Origin: Streptomyces sp. SAI-127
Lineage (GTDB): Bacteria > Actinomycetota > Actinomycetes > Streptomycetales > Streptomycetaceae
Direction of reading: 5' to 3'
NCBI RefSeq assembly: GCF_029894425.1
Contig: NZ_JARXYJ010000001.1
Coordinates: forward strand, 5,146,001 to 5,210,000
DNA length: 64,000 bases
Below the pieces are notes generated by a model, which was not told the DNA's origin, searched no databases, and saw only the letters and a program-made list of their open reading frames with translations. Position numbers and translations under genes: made by a program. Below, piece by piece: positions 44,978-53,198 of this stretch. The first letter of the stretch is position 1, and every line of letters starts with the position of its first letter.

Positions 44978-46491
44978 GAGGTGCTGCCCTCCCGCTTGTC
45001 GGAGGCGTAAGCGTGGCGGTACAGCGCGAGCGAGGGCGCGTACCGCCCGGAGGGGTCACGCATGTGCAGGTCGTCGAGGAGGGCGTACGCCCAGTTGCGG
45101 CCGAGCCTGCGGCTCCACTCGAACGGGCCGAGGGGATAGTTCACCCCGAGCCGCATAGCGGTGTCGATGTCCTCCTGGGTGGCCACGCCCTTGGCGACGG
45201 CGTCGTGCGCGAGGTCGACGATGCGGGCGACCGTGCGCGCGACGATCATGCCGGGCACGTCACCGATGACGCTGACGTCCTTGCCGAGCGCCTGGAAGAG
45301 CCCGACGGCCTCGGTGAGGGTCTGCTGCGAGGTGTCCTGGGAGGCGGACAGCGCGATGCGCGTGGCCCTGCGGTAGTCGAGGGCCAGGTCGAAGTAGACG
45401 ACGTCCCGGAACTCCACCGAGGTCTGCCCGTCGGCGAGGGCGAGCTGTCCGCCGCTCGGCATGACCAGCCGGGTGCCGTGGTCCTCCTCGTCCTCGCGGA
45501 CCGGAATGCCCGCCTCACGGATCAGGGCGAGCAGTTCGGACGCGGGCCCCAGGTCGCCCTCGGCGACGACGTACGCGGGCGCCTGGGCCCGCTCCGCGGT
45601 GTGCGGCTCGTCGCGCTCGGCGCCGTCCGTGTAGTCGTACCAGCCCTGTCCGCTCTTGCGGCCGAGCCGGCCCGACTCGACCAGACGCTGCTGGGCCAGC
45701 GAGGGCGTGAAGCGCACGTCCTGGAAGAAGGCCCGCCACACGGAGTGCGTCACGGACTCGTTGACGTCCTGCCCGATCAGGTCGGTCAGTTCGAACGGGC
45801 CCATCTTGAACCCTCCGCACTCACGCAGGACCGCGTCGATGGTGGCGGGCTCGGCGCCCTGGGCCTCGTAGACCGCGAACGCCTCGGCGTAGAAGGGCCG
45901 CGCGATGCGGTTGACGATGAAGCCCGGGGTGTCGGCGCAGGCGACCGGCGTCTTGCCCCACGCGCGTGCCGTCTCGTACGCGCGTGTGGCCGAGGAGACG
46001 TCGGTGGCGAACCCGGAGACGACCTCGACCAGCGGCAGCAGCGGCGCGGGGTTGAAGAAGTGCAGGCCCACGAAGCGGCCCGGGTGGCGCAGGGCGCCGG
46101 CGATGGCCGTCACCGACAGGGAGGAGGTGTTGGTGGCGAGCAGACAGTCCTCGACGACGATGTCCTCCAGCTCCCGGAAGAGCTGCTGCTTGACGTCCAG
46201 TCGCTCCAGGACGGCCTCGATGACCAGGGTGCAGTCCGCGAGGTCGGTGAGGTGCTCCGCGGGCGCGAGACGGGCGCACGCCGCGTCCCGGTCGGCGGCG
46301 GTGAGCCGGTCCTTCTCGACGAGCCGGTCCAGCCGGGCACCGATCGCGTCGGCCGCCTCCCGGGCACGGCCGGGGGCGGCGTCGTACAACCGCACGCGAT
46401 GCCCGGCGACCAGCGCGACCTGGGCGATGCCCTGGCCCATGGTGCCGGTGCCGACAACTGCCACGGGGCTGCTGAGGTCGAGTCCTGTCAT
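44974..46491 (-). CDS. paaH: 3-hydroxyacyl-CoA dehydrogenase (PaaH type)
   Basis: 505 residues. NAD-dependent oxidation of 3-hydroxyadipyl-CoA to 3-oxoadipyl-CoA in the last part of the phenylacetate route. Rossmann motif GTGTMGQG (14-21), then CTLVIEAVLE, LATNTSSLSVTAIA and the catalytic region GLHFFNPAPLLPLVEVV. The protein has two C-terminal 3HCDH domains (TPGFIVNRIARPFYAEAF and VPGMIVARTVARIVDLAHDAV), the long form seen in PaaH/PaaC-like proteins. First gene of an operon with the TetR gene, divergent from paaN. Confidence 0.9.
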   Translation of the reverse strand: MTGLDLSSPVAVVGTGTMGQGIAQVALVAGHRVRLYDAAPGRAREAADAIGARLDRLVEKDRLTAADRDAACARLAPAEHLTDLADCTLVIEAVLERLDVKQQLFRELEDIVVEDCLLATNTSSLSVTAIAGALRHPGRFVGLHFFNPAPLLPLVEVVSGFATDVSSATRAYETARAWGKTPVACADTPGFIVNRIARPFYAEAFAVYEAQGAEPATIDAVLRECGGFKMGPFELTDLIGQDVNESVTHSVWRAFFQDVRFTPSLAQQRLVESGRLGRKSGQGWYDYTDGAERDEPHTAERAQAPAYVVAEGDLGPASELLALIREAGIPVREDEEDHGTRLVMPSGGQLALADGQTSVEFRDVVYFDLALDYRRATRIALSASQDTSQQTLTEAVGLFQALGKDVSVIGDVPGMIVARTVARIVDLAHDAVAKGVATQEDIDTAMRLGVNYPLGPFEWSRRLGRNWAYALLDDLHMRDPSGRYAPSLALYRHAYASDKREGSTS

Positions 46492-46514
46492 GTGCGCGAT
46501 CCTCCCGCACGGGG

Positions 46515-46523
46515 TTTTCCACA
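46515..46523. promoter_or_regulatory. DnaA-box-like site near the paaH/paaN promoters
   Basis: TTTTCCACA, one base from the TTGTCCACA consensus, 24 bases upstream of the paaH start and 137 bases before paaN. One of several such sites in promoter gaps of this window. Confidence 0.35.
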
Positions 46524-46547
46524 GATGCGGCGGACCCCCTTGTCCCG

Positions 46548-46561
46548 ACCGATCGTTCGGT
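46548..46561. promoter_or_regulatory. PaaR-type operator between paaH and paaN
   Basis: ACCGATCGTTCGGT, a perfect match to ACCGNNCGNNCGGT. On the plus strand it lies between TTGTCC (46540-46545) and TACTCT (46562-46567), spaced 16 bases like -35/-10 boxes of the paaN promoter, so bound repressor would block polymerase. The same site sits 56 bases upstream of the paaH start on the other strand. Confidence 0.75.
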
Positions 46562-46651
46562 TACTCTAACTCTGTCTGGCTGTTCCTGCCCATGTTTCTG
46601 CCCAGGTCATGAGCTCGACGAAGAGTTCGAAAGACGAGGAGTTGGTCCCGC

Positions 46652-48343
46652 ATGGCCGCCGAACTGACCGTCCACCAGCTGATCGCCGAGCACCGGCCCA
46701 CCCTCGACCAGGCGCTCGAAGCGATCCGGACCCGCGCGTACTGGTCCCCGCACCCGGAGCACCCCAAGGCCTACGGCGAGCACGGCAGCCTGGACATGGC
46801 GGCGGGCAAGGCCGCCTTCGACGCCCTCCTGGGCACCCGCCTCGACCTCGGCCAGCCCGGCACGGACGACTTCGTGGGCGGCGAGGTCTCGCCGTACGGC
46901 ATCGAGCTGGGCGTCGAGTACCCGCACGCGGACGTGGACGTGCTGCTGCCCGCGATGAAGGCGGGCCAGAAGGCGTGGCGGGACGCGGGCGCGGAGATCC
47001 GCGCGGTGGTGTGCCTGGAGATCCTCAAGCGCATCAGCGACCGGACGCACGAGTTCGCGCACGCGGTCATGCACACCAGCGGCCAGGCGTTCATGATGGC
47101 GTTCCAGGCCGGCGGCCCGCACGCGCAGGACCGCGGCCTGGAGGCGGTGGCGTACGCGTACGTGGAGCAGGTCCGCACACCCGACACCGCGGAGTGGACC
47201 AAGCCGCAGGGCAAGCGCGACCCGCTCGCGCTCACCAAGCAGTTCACGCCGGTCCCGCGCGGGATCGGCCTGGTCATCGGCTGCAACACCTTCCCGACGT
47301 GGAACGGCTATCCGGGCCTGTTCGCCTCCCTGGCCACCGGCAACGCGGTCCTGGTGAAGCCCCACCCGCGCGCGGTGCTGCCGCTCGCGCTCACGGTCCA
47401 GGTCGCCCGGGACGTCCTGAGCGAGGCCGGCTTCGACCCGAACCTGGTGGCGCTCACCGCCGAGCGCCCCGGCGAGGGCATCGCCAAGACCCTGGCCACG
47501 CGCCCCGAGATCCGGATCATCGACTACACCGGCTCCACGGCGTTCGGTGACTGGCTGGAGGCCAACGCCCGTCAGGCGCAGGTCTACACGGAGAAGGCCG
47601 GCGTCAACTCCGTGCTCGTGGAGTCGGCCGGCGACTACAAGGGGATGCTCGCCAACCTGGCCTTCTCCTTGTCGCTGTACAGCGGCCAGATGTGCACGAC
47701 CCCGCAGAACCTGCTGATCCCCCGGGACGGCATCCGCACCGACGAGGGCCCCAAGACCTTCGACGAGGTGGTCGCCGACCTCGCCCGCTCCGTCGAAGGC
47801 CTCCTCGGCGACGACGCGCGCGCGAACGCCCTGCTGGGCGCGATCGTCAACCCGGACGTGAAGGCGCGCCTGGAGGCCGCGGCGGGGCTGGGAGAAGTCG
47901 CCCTGGCGTCGCGGGAGATCGCCAACCCGGAGTTCCCGGGCGCGGTCGTGCGCACCCCCGTCGTCGTCAAGCTGGACGGGGCCAAGCCGGACGACGAGGC
48001 CGCCTACATGAGCGAGTGCTTCGGGCCGGTGTCCTTCGCCGTGGCGGTGGACTCGGCTTCCGACGCGGTCGCGTTGCTGCGCCGGACGATTCGCGAGAAG
48101 GGCGCCATGACGGTCGGTGCGTACACCACCGACGAGGAGGTCGAGCAGGCCGTCCAGGAGGTCTGCCTGGAGGAGGCGGCCCAGCTGTCGCTGAACCTCG
48201 TGGGCGGGGTCTACGTCAACCAGACGGCCGCGTTCTCCGACTTCCACGGATCGGGCGGCAACCCCGCGGCGAACGCCGCGCTGTGCGACGGGGCGTTCGT
48301 CGCGAACCGGTTCCGGGTGGTCGAGGTGCGCCGGGAGGCCTAG
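46652..48343 (+). CDS. paaN: Phenylacetate degradation protein PaaN (aldehyde dehydrogenase)
   Basis: 563 residues of the aldehyde dehydrogenase superfamily, PaaN branch. Seen: IGLVIGCNTFPTWNGYPGLFASLATGNAVLVKPHPRA (NAD-binding), EKAGVNSVLVESAG, and the catalytic Cys in LYSGQMCTTPQNLLIP, with SDFHGSGGNPAANAA near the end. It probably oxidises the semialdehyde formed after ring opening. E. coli PaaZ also has a C-terminal hydratase domain, absent here, so ring hydrolysis needs another protein. ATG 46652, with GAGG upstream. The stop codon borders a MITE-like element. Confidence 0.92.
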   Translation: MAAELTVHQLIAEHRPTLDQALEAIRTRAYWSPHPEHPKAYGEHGSLDMAAGKAAFDALLGTRLDLGQPGTDDFVGGEVSPYGIELGVEYPHADVDVLLPAMKAGQKAWRDAGAEIRAVVCLEILKRISDRTHEFAHAVMHTSGQAFMMAFQAGGPHAQDRGLEAVAYAYVEQVRTPDTAEWTKPQGKRDPLALTKQFTPVPRGIGLVIGCNTFPTWNGYPGLFASLATGNAVLVKPHPRAVLPLALTVQVARDVLSEAGFDPNLVALTAERPGEGIAKTLATRPEIRIIDYTGSTAFGDWLEANARQAQVYTEKAGVNSVLVESAGDYKGMLANLAFSLSLYSGQMCTTPQNLLIPRDGIRTDEGPKTFDEVVADLARSVEGLLGDDARANALLGAIVNPDVKARLEAAAGLGEVALASREIANPEFPGAVVRTPVVVKLDGAKPDDEAAYMSECFGPVSFAVAVDSASDAVALLRRTIREKGAMTVGAYTTDEEVEQAVQEVCLEEAAQLSLNLVGGVYVNQTAAFSDFHGSGGNPAANAALCDGAFVANRFRVVEVRREA

Positions 48344-48534
48344 GGTCTGTCCGGCGGATCAGGCCGACTTCGAGCAACGGTGCCCGATCAGTGCAGGTGA
48401 GCGGGGTCATGAGGGTCCCCCCGCTCGAGCGAAGCCGAGAGCGGGGGAGAGTGACGACAACGTGGCTGGGGGCACCCCCTCTGGGGGAGTGCGTGCCAGA
48501 CCCCGCGACGTCGGCATGATCTGCCGGACAGGCC
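48344..48534. mobile_element. MITE-like element between paaN and trmH
   Basis: A 191-base non-coding block bounded by 23-base terminal inverted repeats (48344-48366 and 48512-48534) sharing CTGTCCGGCNGATCANGCCG, with few mismatches. Inside are further hairpins, including CCCCCGCTC/GAGCGGGGG around 48416-48448, a block common in Streptomyces intergenic regions. TA dinucleotides flank both ends and the stop codons of both neighbouring genes abut the ends. It has no transposase, so it would move in trans. Confidence 0.75.
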
Positions 48535-49280
48535 TAAGCCCCGCCGAGGCTCCAGTGGTAGAGCGTCATCGCCACACTCGTCGCCAGGTTGTAGCTGGAG
48601 ACCTGGGGGCGCATGGGCAGCGCCACCAGATGACCAGCACGCGCGCGTAGTTCGGGCGACAGTCCACTGCGCTCGGAACCGAAGGCGAGGACGGCGTCGT
48701 CCGGGAGCTTCACGCCCCGGATGTCGTCGCCCTCCGGGTCCAGGGCGAACACCGGGCCGGGCGGCAGCTCGGCGACGGTCAGGCGCTCCACCACGGTCGC
48801 GAAGTGCAGGCCCGCGCCTCCACGAACCACCGTCGGGTGCCAGGGGTCGAGCGTGCCCGTGGTGACCACGCCGGTCGCCCCGAAGCCCGCGGCCAGCCGG
48901 ATCACGGCCCCGGCGTTGCCGAGGTTGCGTGGATTGTCGAGGACCACGACGGGGGCGGTACGCGGCGTGCGCGCCAGCTTCTCGAGGTGGGCGGCCCGGG
49001 ACGGTCGTACGGCCAGGGCCGCCACCGCCGTCGGGTGCGGACGCGGCACGAGCGACGCGTACGCCGACTCGGGGACCTGGGTCAGCAGCGCGTCCAGGGT
49101 GTCCCGTACGTCAGGCGCCAGCTCCTCGGCCAGGGCGAGCGCGGCACCCCGGTCGACGGCGACCGCCACCGGGACGTCGGCCCCGAAGCGCACGGCGTGC
49201 TTGAGGGCGTGGAAGCCGTCGAGCAGCACGGAGGTGTCGGCGAGCCGGTGCCACAGGCTCACGGGATCGGGACCGGTCAT
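48534..49280 (-). CDS. SpoU/TrmH family RNA 2'-O-methyltransferase
   Basis: 248 residues, SPOUT fold. The deep-knot SAM site shows VVLDNPRNLGNAGAVIRLAAGFGA (motif 1), FGSERSGLSPELRARA (motif 2) and LPMRPQVSSYNLATSVAMTLYHW (motif 3). Methylates a ribose in tRNA or rRNA, site unknown. The N-terminal 100 residues (LLDGFHALKHAVRFGA) resemble a substrate-binding domain. Overlaps the HTTM gene upstream by ATGA, so it is the last gene of a DUF5819-HTTM-trmH operon. Its TAG stop borders the MITE-like element. Confidence 0.9.
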   Translation of the reverse strand: MTGPDPVSLWHRLADTSVLLDGFHALKHAVRFGADVPVAVAVDRGAALALAEELAPDVRDTLDALLTQVPESAYASLVPRPHPTAVAALAVRPSRAAHLEKLARTPRTAPVVVLDNPRNLGNAGAVIRLAAGFGATGVVTTGTLDPWHPTVVRGGAGLHFATVVERLTVAELPPGPVFALDPEGDDIRGVKLPDDAVLAFGSERSGLSPELRARAGHLVALPMRPQVSSYNLATSVAMTLYHWSLGGA

Positions 49281-50623
49281 GCGGGGAAGCCTACGTGCGT
49301 GTGATCGGGGTTATCCGGGTCACCCGGGTGGTCGCCAGGGCCGCCGGCGGGCCCCGGGACCTGCGCGGACCCCGGCTCATTCGGTGCACCCGGCCGCTGG
49401 GGCCCCGGTTGCCCCTGGGAATCCCGTTGCCCCTTCGGGCCGCGCTGTCCGGGCAGCCCCGCGCCCGCGCCGCCCCCGCCCGCGAAACGCGCCCACAGAC
49501 GGCCACGCGCGCGTGCGGCCCCGCCGCCGAGTCGGCGAAGGAAGGACGTCGGCAGGAAGACCGAGTCGGCGGCGATCATCGCCAGCGAGAAGAACGGCAG
49601 GCCGAGGACGACCGCGATCACGGCGTGCTCGGTGATCATCGCGGCCAGCAGGATGTTCTTCACCCGCCGGTTGAACAGCGTGAACGGGAACGCGACCTGC
49701 ACGGCGACCGTGCCGTAGGTCACCAGCATCACCATGACGCCGTTCGCCGACAGCAGGTCGGCGAGGGCGGGCCACGGCGAGAAGGACTCCAGGTGGAGGG
49801 GATAGTAGACGGCGGTGCCGTCCTGCCAACGGGAGCCCTGGATCTTGTACCAGCCCGCCGTCGCGTAGATCAGACAGGCCTCGGCCATGATCACGAGCAG
49901 GGCACCGTTGTGGACGATGTTGGAGACGACGTCGAGCATGATCCGCGACTGGCCGGACCGGGCGAACCGTCCCACCGCCCACCACAGGGCCTGCGCCGAC
50001 CACAGGACCCACAGAAGCGCCGGGACGAACCAGTCGCCGTTCAGCTTGTCCAGGAAGGCCGCCGACGCAAGGACGAGCCCGAGGACGCCCCACAGGGCCG
50101 GTCCGGCCCGGTCCACGACATGCTCCCCACGCGCGCGTGCCTCCCGCGTGCGCCGGGCCCGCCGCTCGTCCAGCGACCAGACCTGGCCGCAGCGCGTGAA
50201 GACGAGATAGATGCACATCAGATGCAGGACGTTGTCGCCGCCGTCGCCCATGAAGATGCTGCGGTTCTGCAGCGAGAGCACGCCCACCATGAAGACCACG
50301 GACATCGCGCGGGTGCGCCAGCCGAGCAGCAGCAGAAGGCTCGACAGGACGGCCAGTACATAGACGGTCTCGAACCAGAACTGGCCGTCCGACCACGTCA
50401 GGGCCGTGAACGCGCCGTTGATCGAGATCAGCTGCTCGGCGAGGTTCCAGTTCCACGGACCGTCCGGGCCGTACAGCTCCTGACGGTGCGGGAACTCGCG
50501 CAGCAGGAACAGCAGCCAGGTCGCACTGAAGCCGATGCGGATCATGGCGGTCTGGTAGGGGCCGAGGGCGGCTCCGGTGACGCGCGCGATGCCGGTCGAC
50601 ACCGCCAGAGCGGTTCTGTTCAC
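49277..50623 (-). CDS. HTTM (vitamin-K-carboxylase-related) membrane protein
   Basis: 448 residues from MNRTALAVSTGIARVTGAALGPYQTAMIRIGFSATWLLF. At least seven helices match the HTTM domain: GPWNWNLAEQLISINGAFTALT, SLQNRSIFMGDGGDNVLHLMCIYLVFT, DKLNGDWF, AGWYKIQGSRWQDGTAVYYPLHLESFSPWP. HTTM proteins relate to gamma-glutamyl carboxylase and have no known bacterial function. Unusually the C-terminus is a Gly/Pro-rich collagen-like tail (LPGQRGPKGQRDSQGQPGP ... GDHPGDPDNPDHTH). GTG 50623 overlaps the DUF5819 stop by 4 bases. Confidence 0.88.
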   Translation of the reverse strand: MNRTALAVSTGIARVTGAALGPYQTAMIRIGFSATWLLFLLREFPHRQELYGPDGPWNWNLAEQLISINGAFTALTWSDGQFWFETVYVLAVLSSLLLLLGWRTRAMSVVFMVGVLSLQNRSIFMGDGGDNVLHLMCIYLVFTRCGQVWSLDERRARRTREARARGEHVVDRAGPALWGVLGLVLASAAFLDKLNGDWFVPALLWVLWSAQALWWAVGRFARSGQSRIMLDVVSNIVHNGALLVIMAEACLIYATAGWYKIQGSRWQDGTAVYYPLHLESFSPWPALADLLSANGVMVMLVTYGTVAVQVAFPFTLFNRRVKNILLAAMITEHAVIAVVLGLPFFSLAMIAADSVFLPTSFLRRLGGGAARARGRLWARFAGGGGAGAGLPGQRGPKGQRDSQGQPGPQRPGAPNEPGSAQVPGPAGGPGDHPGDPDNPDHTHVGFPA

Positions 50624-51591
50624 CGGGCACTCCCCTCGGTGTCGCCCGCCGTCACGGCCCACCAGGGCAGCTCGCGGTAGACCGGCTGCACCGAGACCTT
50701 CTCCTCGCTCCACTTCGGCGGGGGCACGTTGGTGGTCCTGGAACGGACCTGGACGCTCACGAGAACGTCCCCGCGCGCGGTCGCGTCGTCGCGCTCCAGG
50801 CGCAGCGCCACGATGCGGCGCAGATAGGTCTCGGACAGGGTGCCGCGCAGGCCGACCGGGCGGTTGTCGGCGTCGTGCGTGGCGACGAAGAGGTCCCAGG
50901 AGCGCCGCAACTCGTTCTGCTGGGTGTGGCTGGGCAGCAGATTGCCGTCCACGGCCCGGCCGTCCTCGGCGGACAGGTCGTACCACCCGGTCGTACGGCT
51001 GCCGCCGTCAGCGCTGCGTATCCGGGCCCGGACCTGCACCGCGATGTCCTGCTGGAGCGGGTTCGGCGCGAAGAGCTTCCAGTTCTGCTCGAACTCCGGG
51101 TAGACCCAGTCGTCGACCGCCCTGCCGTGCTGCTTGGTCACCGTGTTCTGTGGCGCGACGTGCAAGAACACCATCCCGATGTGCACACAGACGGCGACGG
51201 CCACGACGGCGAGCGCCAGGGCGACACCGATCTGATAGCGGAGGGAGAGAGCGGCGACGCCGGTAGGGCGGTGGGGGTCGCCGTGAGGGTGGGGGGCGGG
51301 GGCCGCTGCGGTTTCGGCTGGTGCCGGGGCTGCGGCCCGGCGTATCGCAGCGGGGTCGGAAGGCCGGGTGTCCGTGGGCTCGGCGTACGGATCCGGCGCG
51401 GCCGACGGCACGTCATCGGGCTCGCGATCCGGTGCGGGGGTCTCCTCCCGCGGCTGGGACGGCGCGGCCGGCTCACCTGGCGTCAGCGCCCCCTCGGGCC
51501 CCTCCGGCCCCTCCGGCTGAGGGGCATCGCCCGGCTCGCTCGGGGCGCCCGGTTGTCGCCGGGCGTTCGAGCCTCCGTCGTACGCGTCCAT
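50620..51591 (-). CDS. DUF5819 family membrane protein
   Basis: 323 residues from MDAYDGGSNARRQPG. About 130 residues of Pro/Glu/Ala-rich tail precede one transmembrane helix (YQIGVALALAVVAVAVCVHIGMVFL), then an outside domain with NPLQQDIAVQVRARI, GWYDLSAEDG and YLRRIVALRLE. This matches DUF5819, which in actinobacteria is regularly paired with HTTM genes. Function unknown. The frame stays open further upstream, but GGGGCGG before 51591 and the start of the acidic tail favour this ATG. The operon faces away from paaABCDE and shares its promoter gap. Confidence 0.8.
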   Translation of the reverse strand: MDAYDGGSNARRQPGAPSEPGDAPQPEGPEGPEGALTPGEPAAPSQPREETPAPDREPDDVPSAAPDPYAEPTDTRPSDPAAIRRAAAPAPAETAAAPAPHPHGDPHRPTGVAALSLRYQIGVALALAVVAVAVCVHIGMVFLHVAPQNTVTKQHGRAVDDWVYPEFEQNWKLFAPNPLQQDIAVQVRARIRSADGGSRTTGWYDLSAEDGRAVDGNLLPSHTQQNELRRSWDLFVATHDADNRPVGLRGTLSETYLRRIVALRLERDDATARGDVLVSVQVRSRTTNVPPPKWSEEKVSVQPVYRELPWWAVTAGDTEGSAR

Positions 51592-51772
51592 TCCGCCCCG
51601 TTCCCGATTCCGGTCCATCCACCGCCGCCCGCCCGCAGGGGGCCGCAGCGGCCGGTGGCCGGCGCCCGCACCCACCTCGCCGCGGGTCGCACCGGCACGG
51701 TACTCAGGCCCGACCGCCCCGCACAGCCCCTTCCGACCGGCCCCGCGGTGGCCGTTCTCACTCCCGACCAGG

Positions 51773-51804
51773 TTTTCCACAGGGAGCCCGGTGGGTTTTC
51801 CACA
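51773..51804. promoter_or_regulatory. Two DnaA-box-like TTTTCCACA copies
   Basis: TTTTCCACA at 51773-51781 and 51796-51804, 23 bases apart in the same direction, just before the paaA -35 box. TTTTCCACA differs from the consensus TTGTCCACA at one base. Confidence 0.4.
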
Positions 51805-51808
51805 GCGG

Positions 51809-51837
51809 TTGACACCTTACGGCGCCCGGCACACCAT
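51809..51837 (+). promoter_or_regulatory. Predicted paaABCDE promoter
   Basis: TTGACA (51809-51814, a consensus -35) and CACCAT (51832-51837, -10-like) with a 17-base spacer. The predicted start would fall near 51845, with the operator 51850-51863 just downstream, so a bound repressor would block transcription. Confidence 0.55.
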
Positions 51838-51849
51838 GGAATCGCATGA

Positions 51850-51863
51850 ACCGAACGATCGGT
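51850..51863. promoter_or_regulatory. PaaR-type operator before paaA
   Basis: ACCGAACGATCGGT matches ACCGNNCGNNCGGT exactly, right at the start of the predicted paaA transcript and 41 bases before the ATG. Confidence 0.75.
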
Positions 51864-51903
51864 CGGGAGCAGGTTCCGGCGGAGCCCAGGTCGAGGGGGC
51901 CTC

Positions 51904-52914
51904 ATGGCGACAGCAGCCGCGCACCAGACGGTGAGCACACAGACGTACGGCGCTCAGGGCGCCGTCGGCGACACAGCCGCGTACGAGAGCGCCTTCGACG
52001 CAGCCGTGGCCGCCGACGAGCGCATCGAGCCGCGCGACTGGATGCCCGACGCCTACCGCGCGACCCTCGTCCGCCAGATCGCGCAGCACGCCCACTCCGA
52101 GATCATCGGCATGCAGCCGGAGGCGAACTGGATCACCCGCGCGCCCTCCCTGCGCCGCAAGGCCATCCTGATGGCCAAGGTCCAGGACGAGGCGGGGCAC
52201 GGCCTCTACCTCTACAGCGCGGCGGAAACCCTCGGCACCGGCCGCGACGAGCTCCTCGACAAACTCCACTCCGGTCGCCAGAAGTACTCCTCGATCTTCA
52301 ACTACCCGACCCTGACCTGGGCGGACGTCGGCGCGATCGGTTGGCTGGTGGACGGCGCCGCGATCACCAACCAGGTCCCCCTGTGCCGCTGCTCCTACGG
52401 CCCGTACGCGCGAGCGATGGTCCGCATCTGCAAGGAGGAGTCCTTCCACCAGCGCCAGGGGTACGAGCTGCTGCTGGCCCTGAGCAACGGCACGCCCGAG
52501 CAGCACGCGATGGCCCAGGACGCGGTGGACCGCTGGTGGTGGCCGTCCCTGATGATGTTCGGCCCGCCCGACGACGAGTCCGCGCACTCCGCGCAGTCGA
52601 TGGCCTGGAAGATCAAGCGTCATTCCAACGACGATCTGCGCCAGCGCTTCGTCGACATCTGCGTTCCCCAGGCCGAGTCCTTGGGCCTCACGCTCCCCGA
52701 CCCGGACCTGCGGTGGAACGAGGAGCGCGGGCACCACGACTTCGGCCCGATCGACTGGACGGAGTTCCGGGAGGTCCTCAAGGGCAACGGACCGTGCAAC
52801 GAACAGCGGATCACCCAGCGCCGGCGGGCGCACGAAGAGGGCGCCTGGGTGCGGGAGGCGGCCGCGGCCTACGCGGCGAAGCACACCGGCGAGACAGGAG
52901 CGACGCGCGCATGA
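51904..52914 (+). CDS. paaA: Phenylacetyl-CoA epoxidase subunit PaaA
   Basis: 336 residues, ferritin-like di-iron catalytic subunit of PaaABCE, which epoxidises the ring of phenylacetyl-CoA using O2. Ligand-bearing helices: [31 protein letters not shown] (EAGH), and [16 protein letters not shown] (EESFH). Also [20 protein letters not shown] and [17 protein letters not shown], typical of PaaA. About 35 extra N-terminal residues. Start ATG 51904, GAGGGGG-like site upstream. First gene of paaABCDE, all joined by 1- to 7-base overlaps. Confidence 0.95.
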   Translation: MATAAAHQTVSTQTYGAQGAVGDTAAYESAFDAAVAADERIEPRDWMPDAYRATLVRQIAQHAHSEIIGMQPEANWITRAPSLRRKAILMAKVQDEAGHGLYLYSAAETLGTGRDELLDKLHSGRQKYSSIFNYPTLTWADVGAIGWLVDGAAITNQVPLCRCSYGPYARAMVRICKEESFHQRQGYELLLALSNGTPEQHAMAQDAVDRWWWPSLMMFGPPDDESAHSAQSMAWKIKRHSNDDLRQRFVDICVPQAESLGLTLPDPDLRWNEERGHHDFGPIDWTEFREVLKGNGPCNEQRITQRRRAHEEGAWVREAAAAYAAKHTGETGATRA

Positions 52915-53198
52915 CGAACACCGACTGGCCCCTGTGGGAGGTTTTCGTGCGCTCACGCCGCGGTCTCTCCCACACCCACGCCGGCAGCCTGCACGCCCCG
53001 GACGCGGAGCTCGCCCTGCGCAACGCACGCGATCTGTACACCCGGCGCGGCGAGGGCGTCTCGATCTGGGTGGTCCCCTCGACCGCGATCACGGCCTCCT
53101 CGCCCGACGAGAAGGACCCGTTCTTCGAGCCGTCGGCCGACAAGCCGTACCGGCACCCGACGTTCTACGACATCCCGGAGGGGGTGAAGCACCTGTGA
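52911..53198 (+). CDS. paaB: Phenylacetyl-CoA epoxidase subunit PaaB
   Basis: 95 residues, [56 protein letters not shown]. Small structural subunit that bridges PaaAC dimers in the epoxidase. It matches the whole length of the family (HVGSLHA and [24 protein letters not shown]). Starts inside the paaA stop (ATGA). Confidence 0.94.
   Translation: MTNTDWPLWEVFVRSRRGLSHTHAGSLHAPDAELALRNARDLYTRRGEGVSIWVVPSTAITASSPDEKDPFFEPSADKPYRHPTFYDIPEGVKHL

Larger units (their letters stand above)
51592..51903. other. 312-base divergent promoter gap, DUF5819 operon / paaABCDE
   Basis: Contains the paaA promoter, the PaaR-type operator (51850-51863) and two TTTTCCACA boxes. The open frames inside are low-quality. 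If translation of the DUF5819 gene starts further upstream (ATG 51618), the gap shrinks slightly. Confidence 0.7.

Noticed and set aside
46652..48343. Calling this gene paaZ
   Set aside because: The C-terminal hydratase domain of PaaZ is absent. The 563-residue length and motifs fit PaaN.
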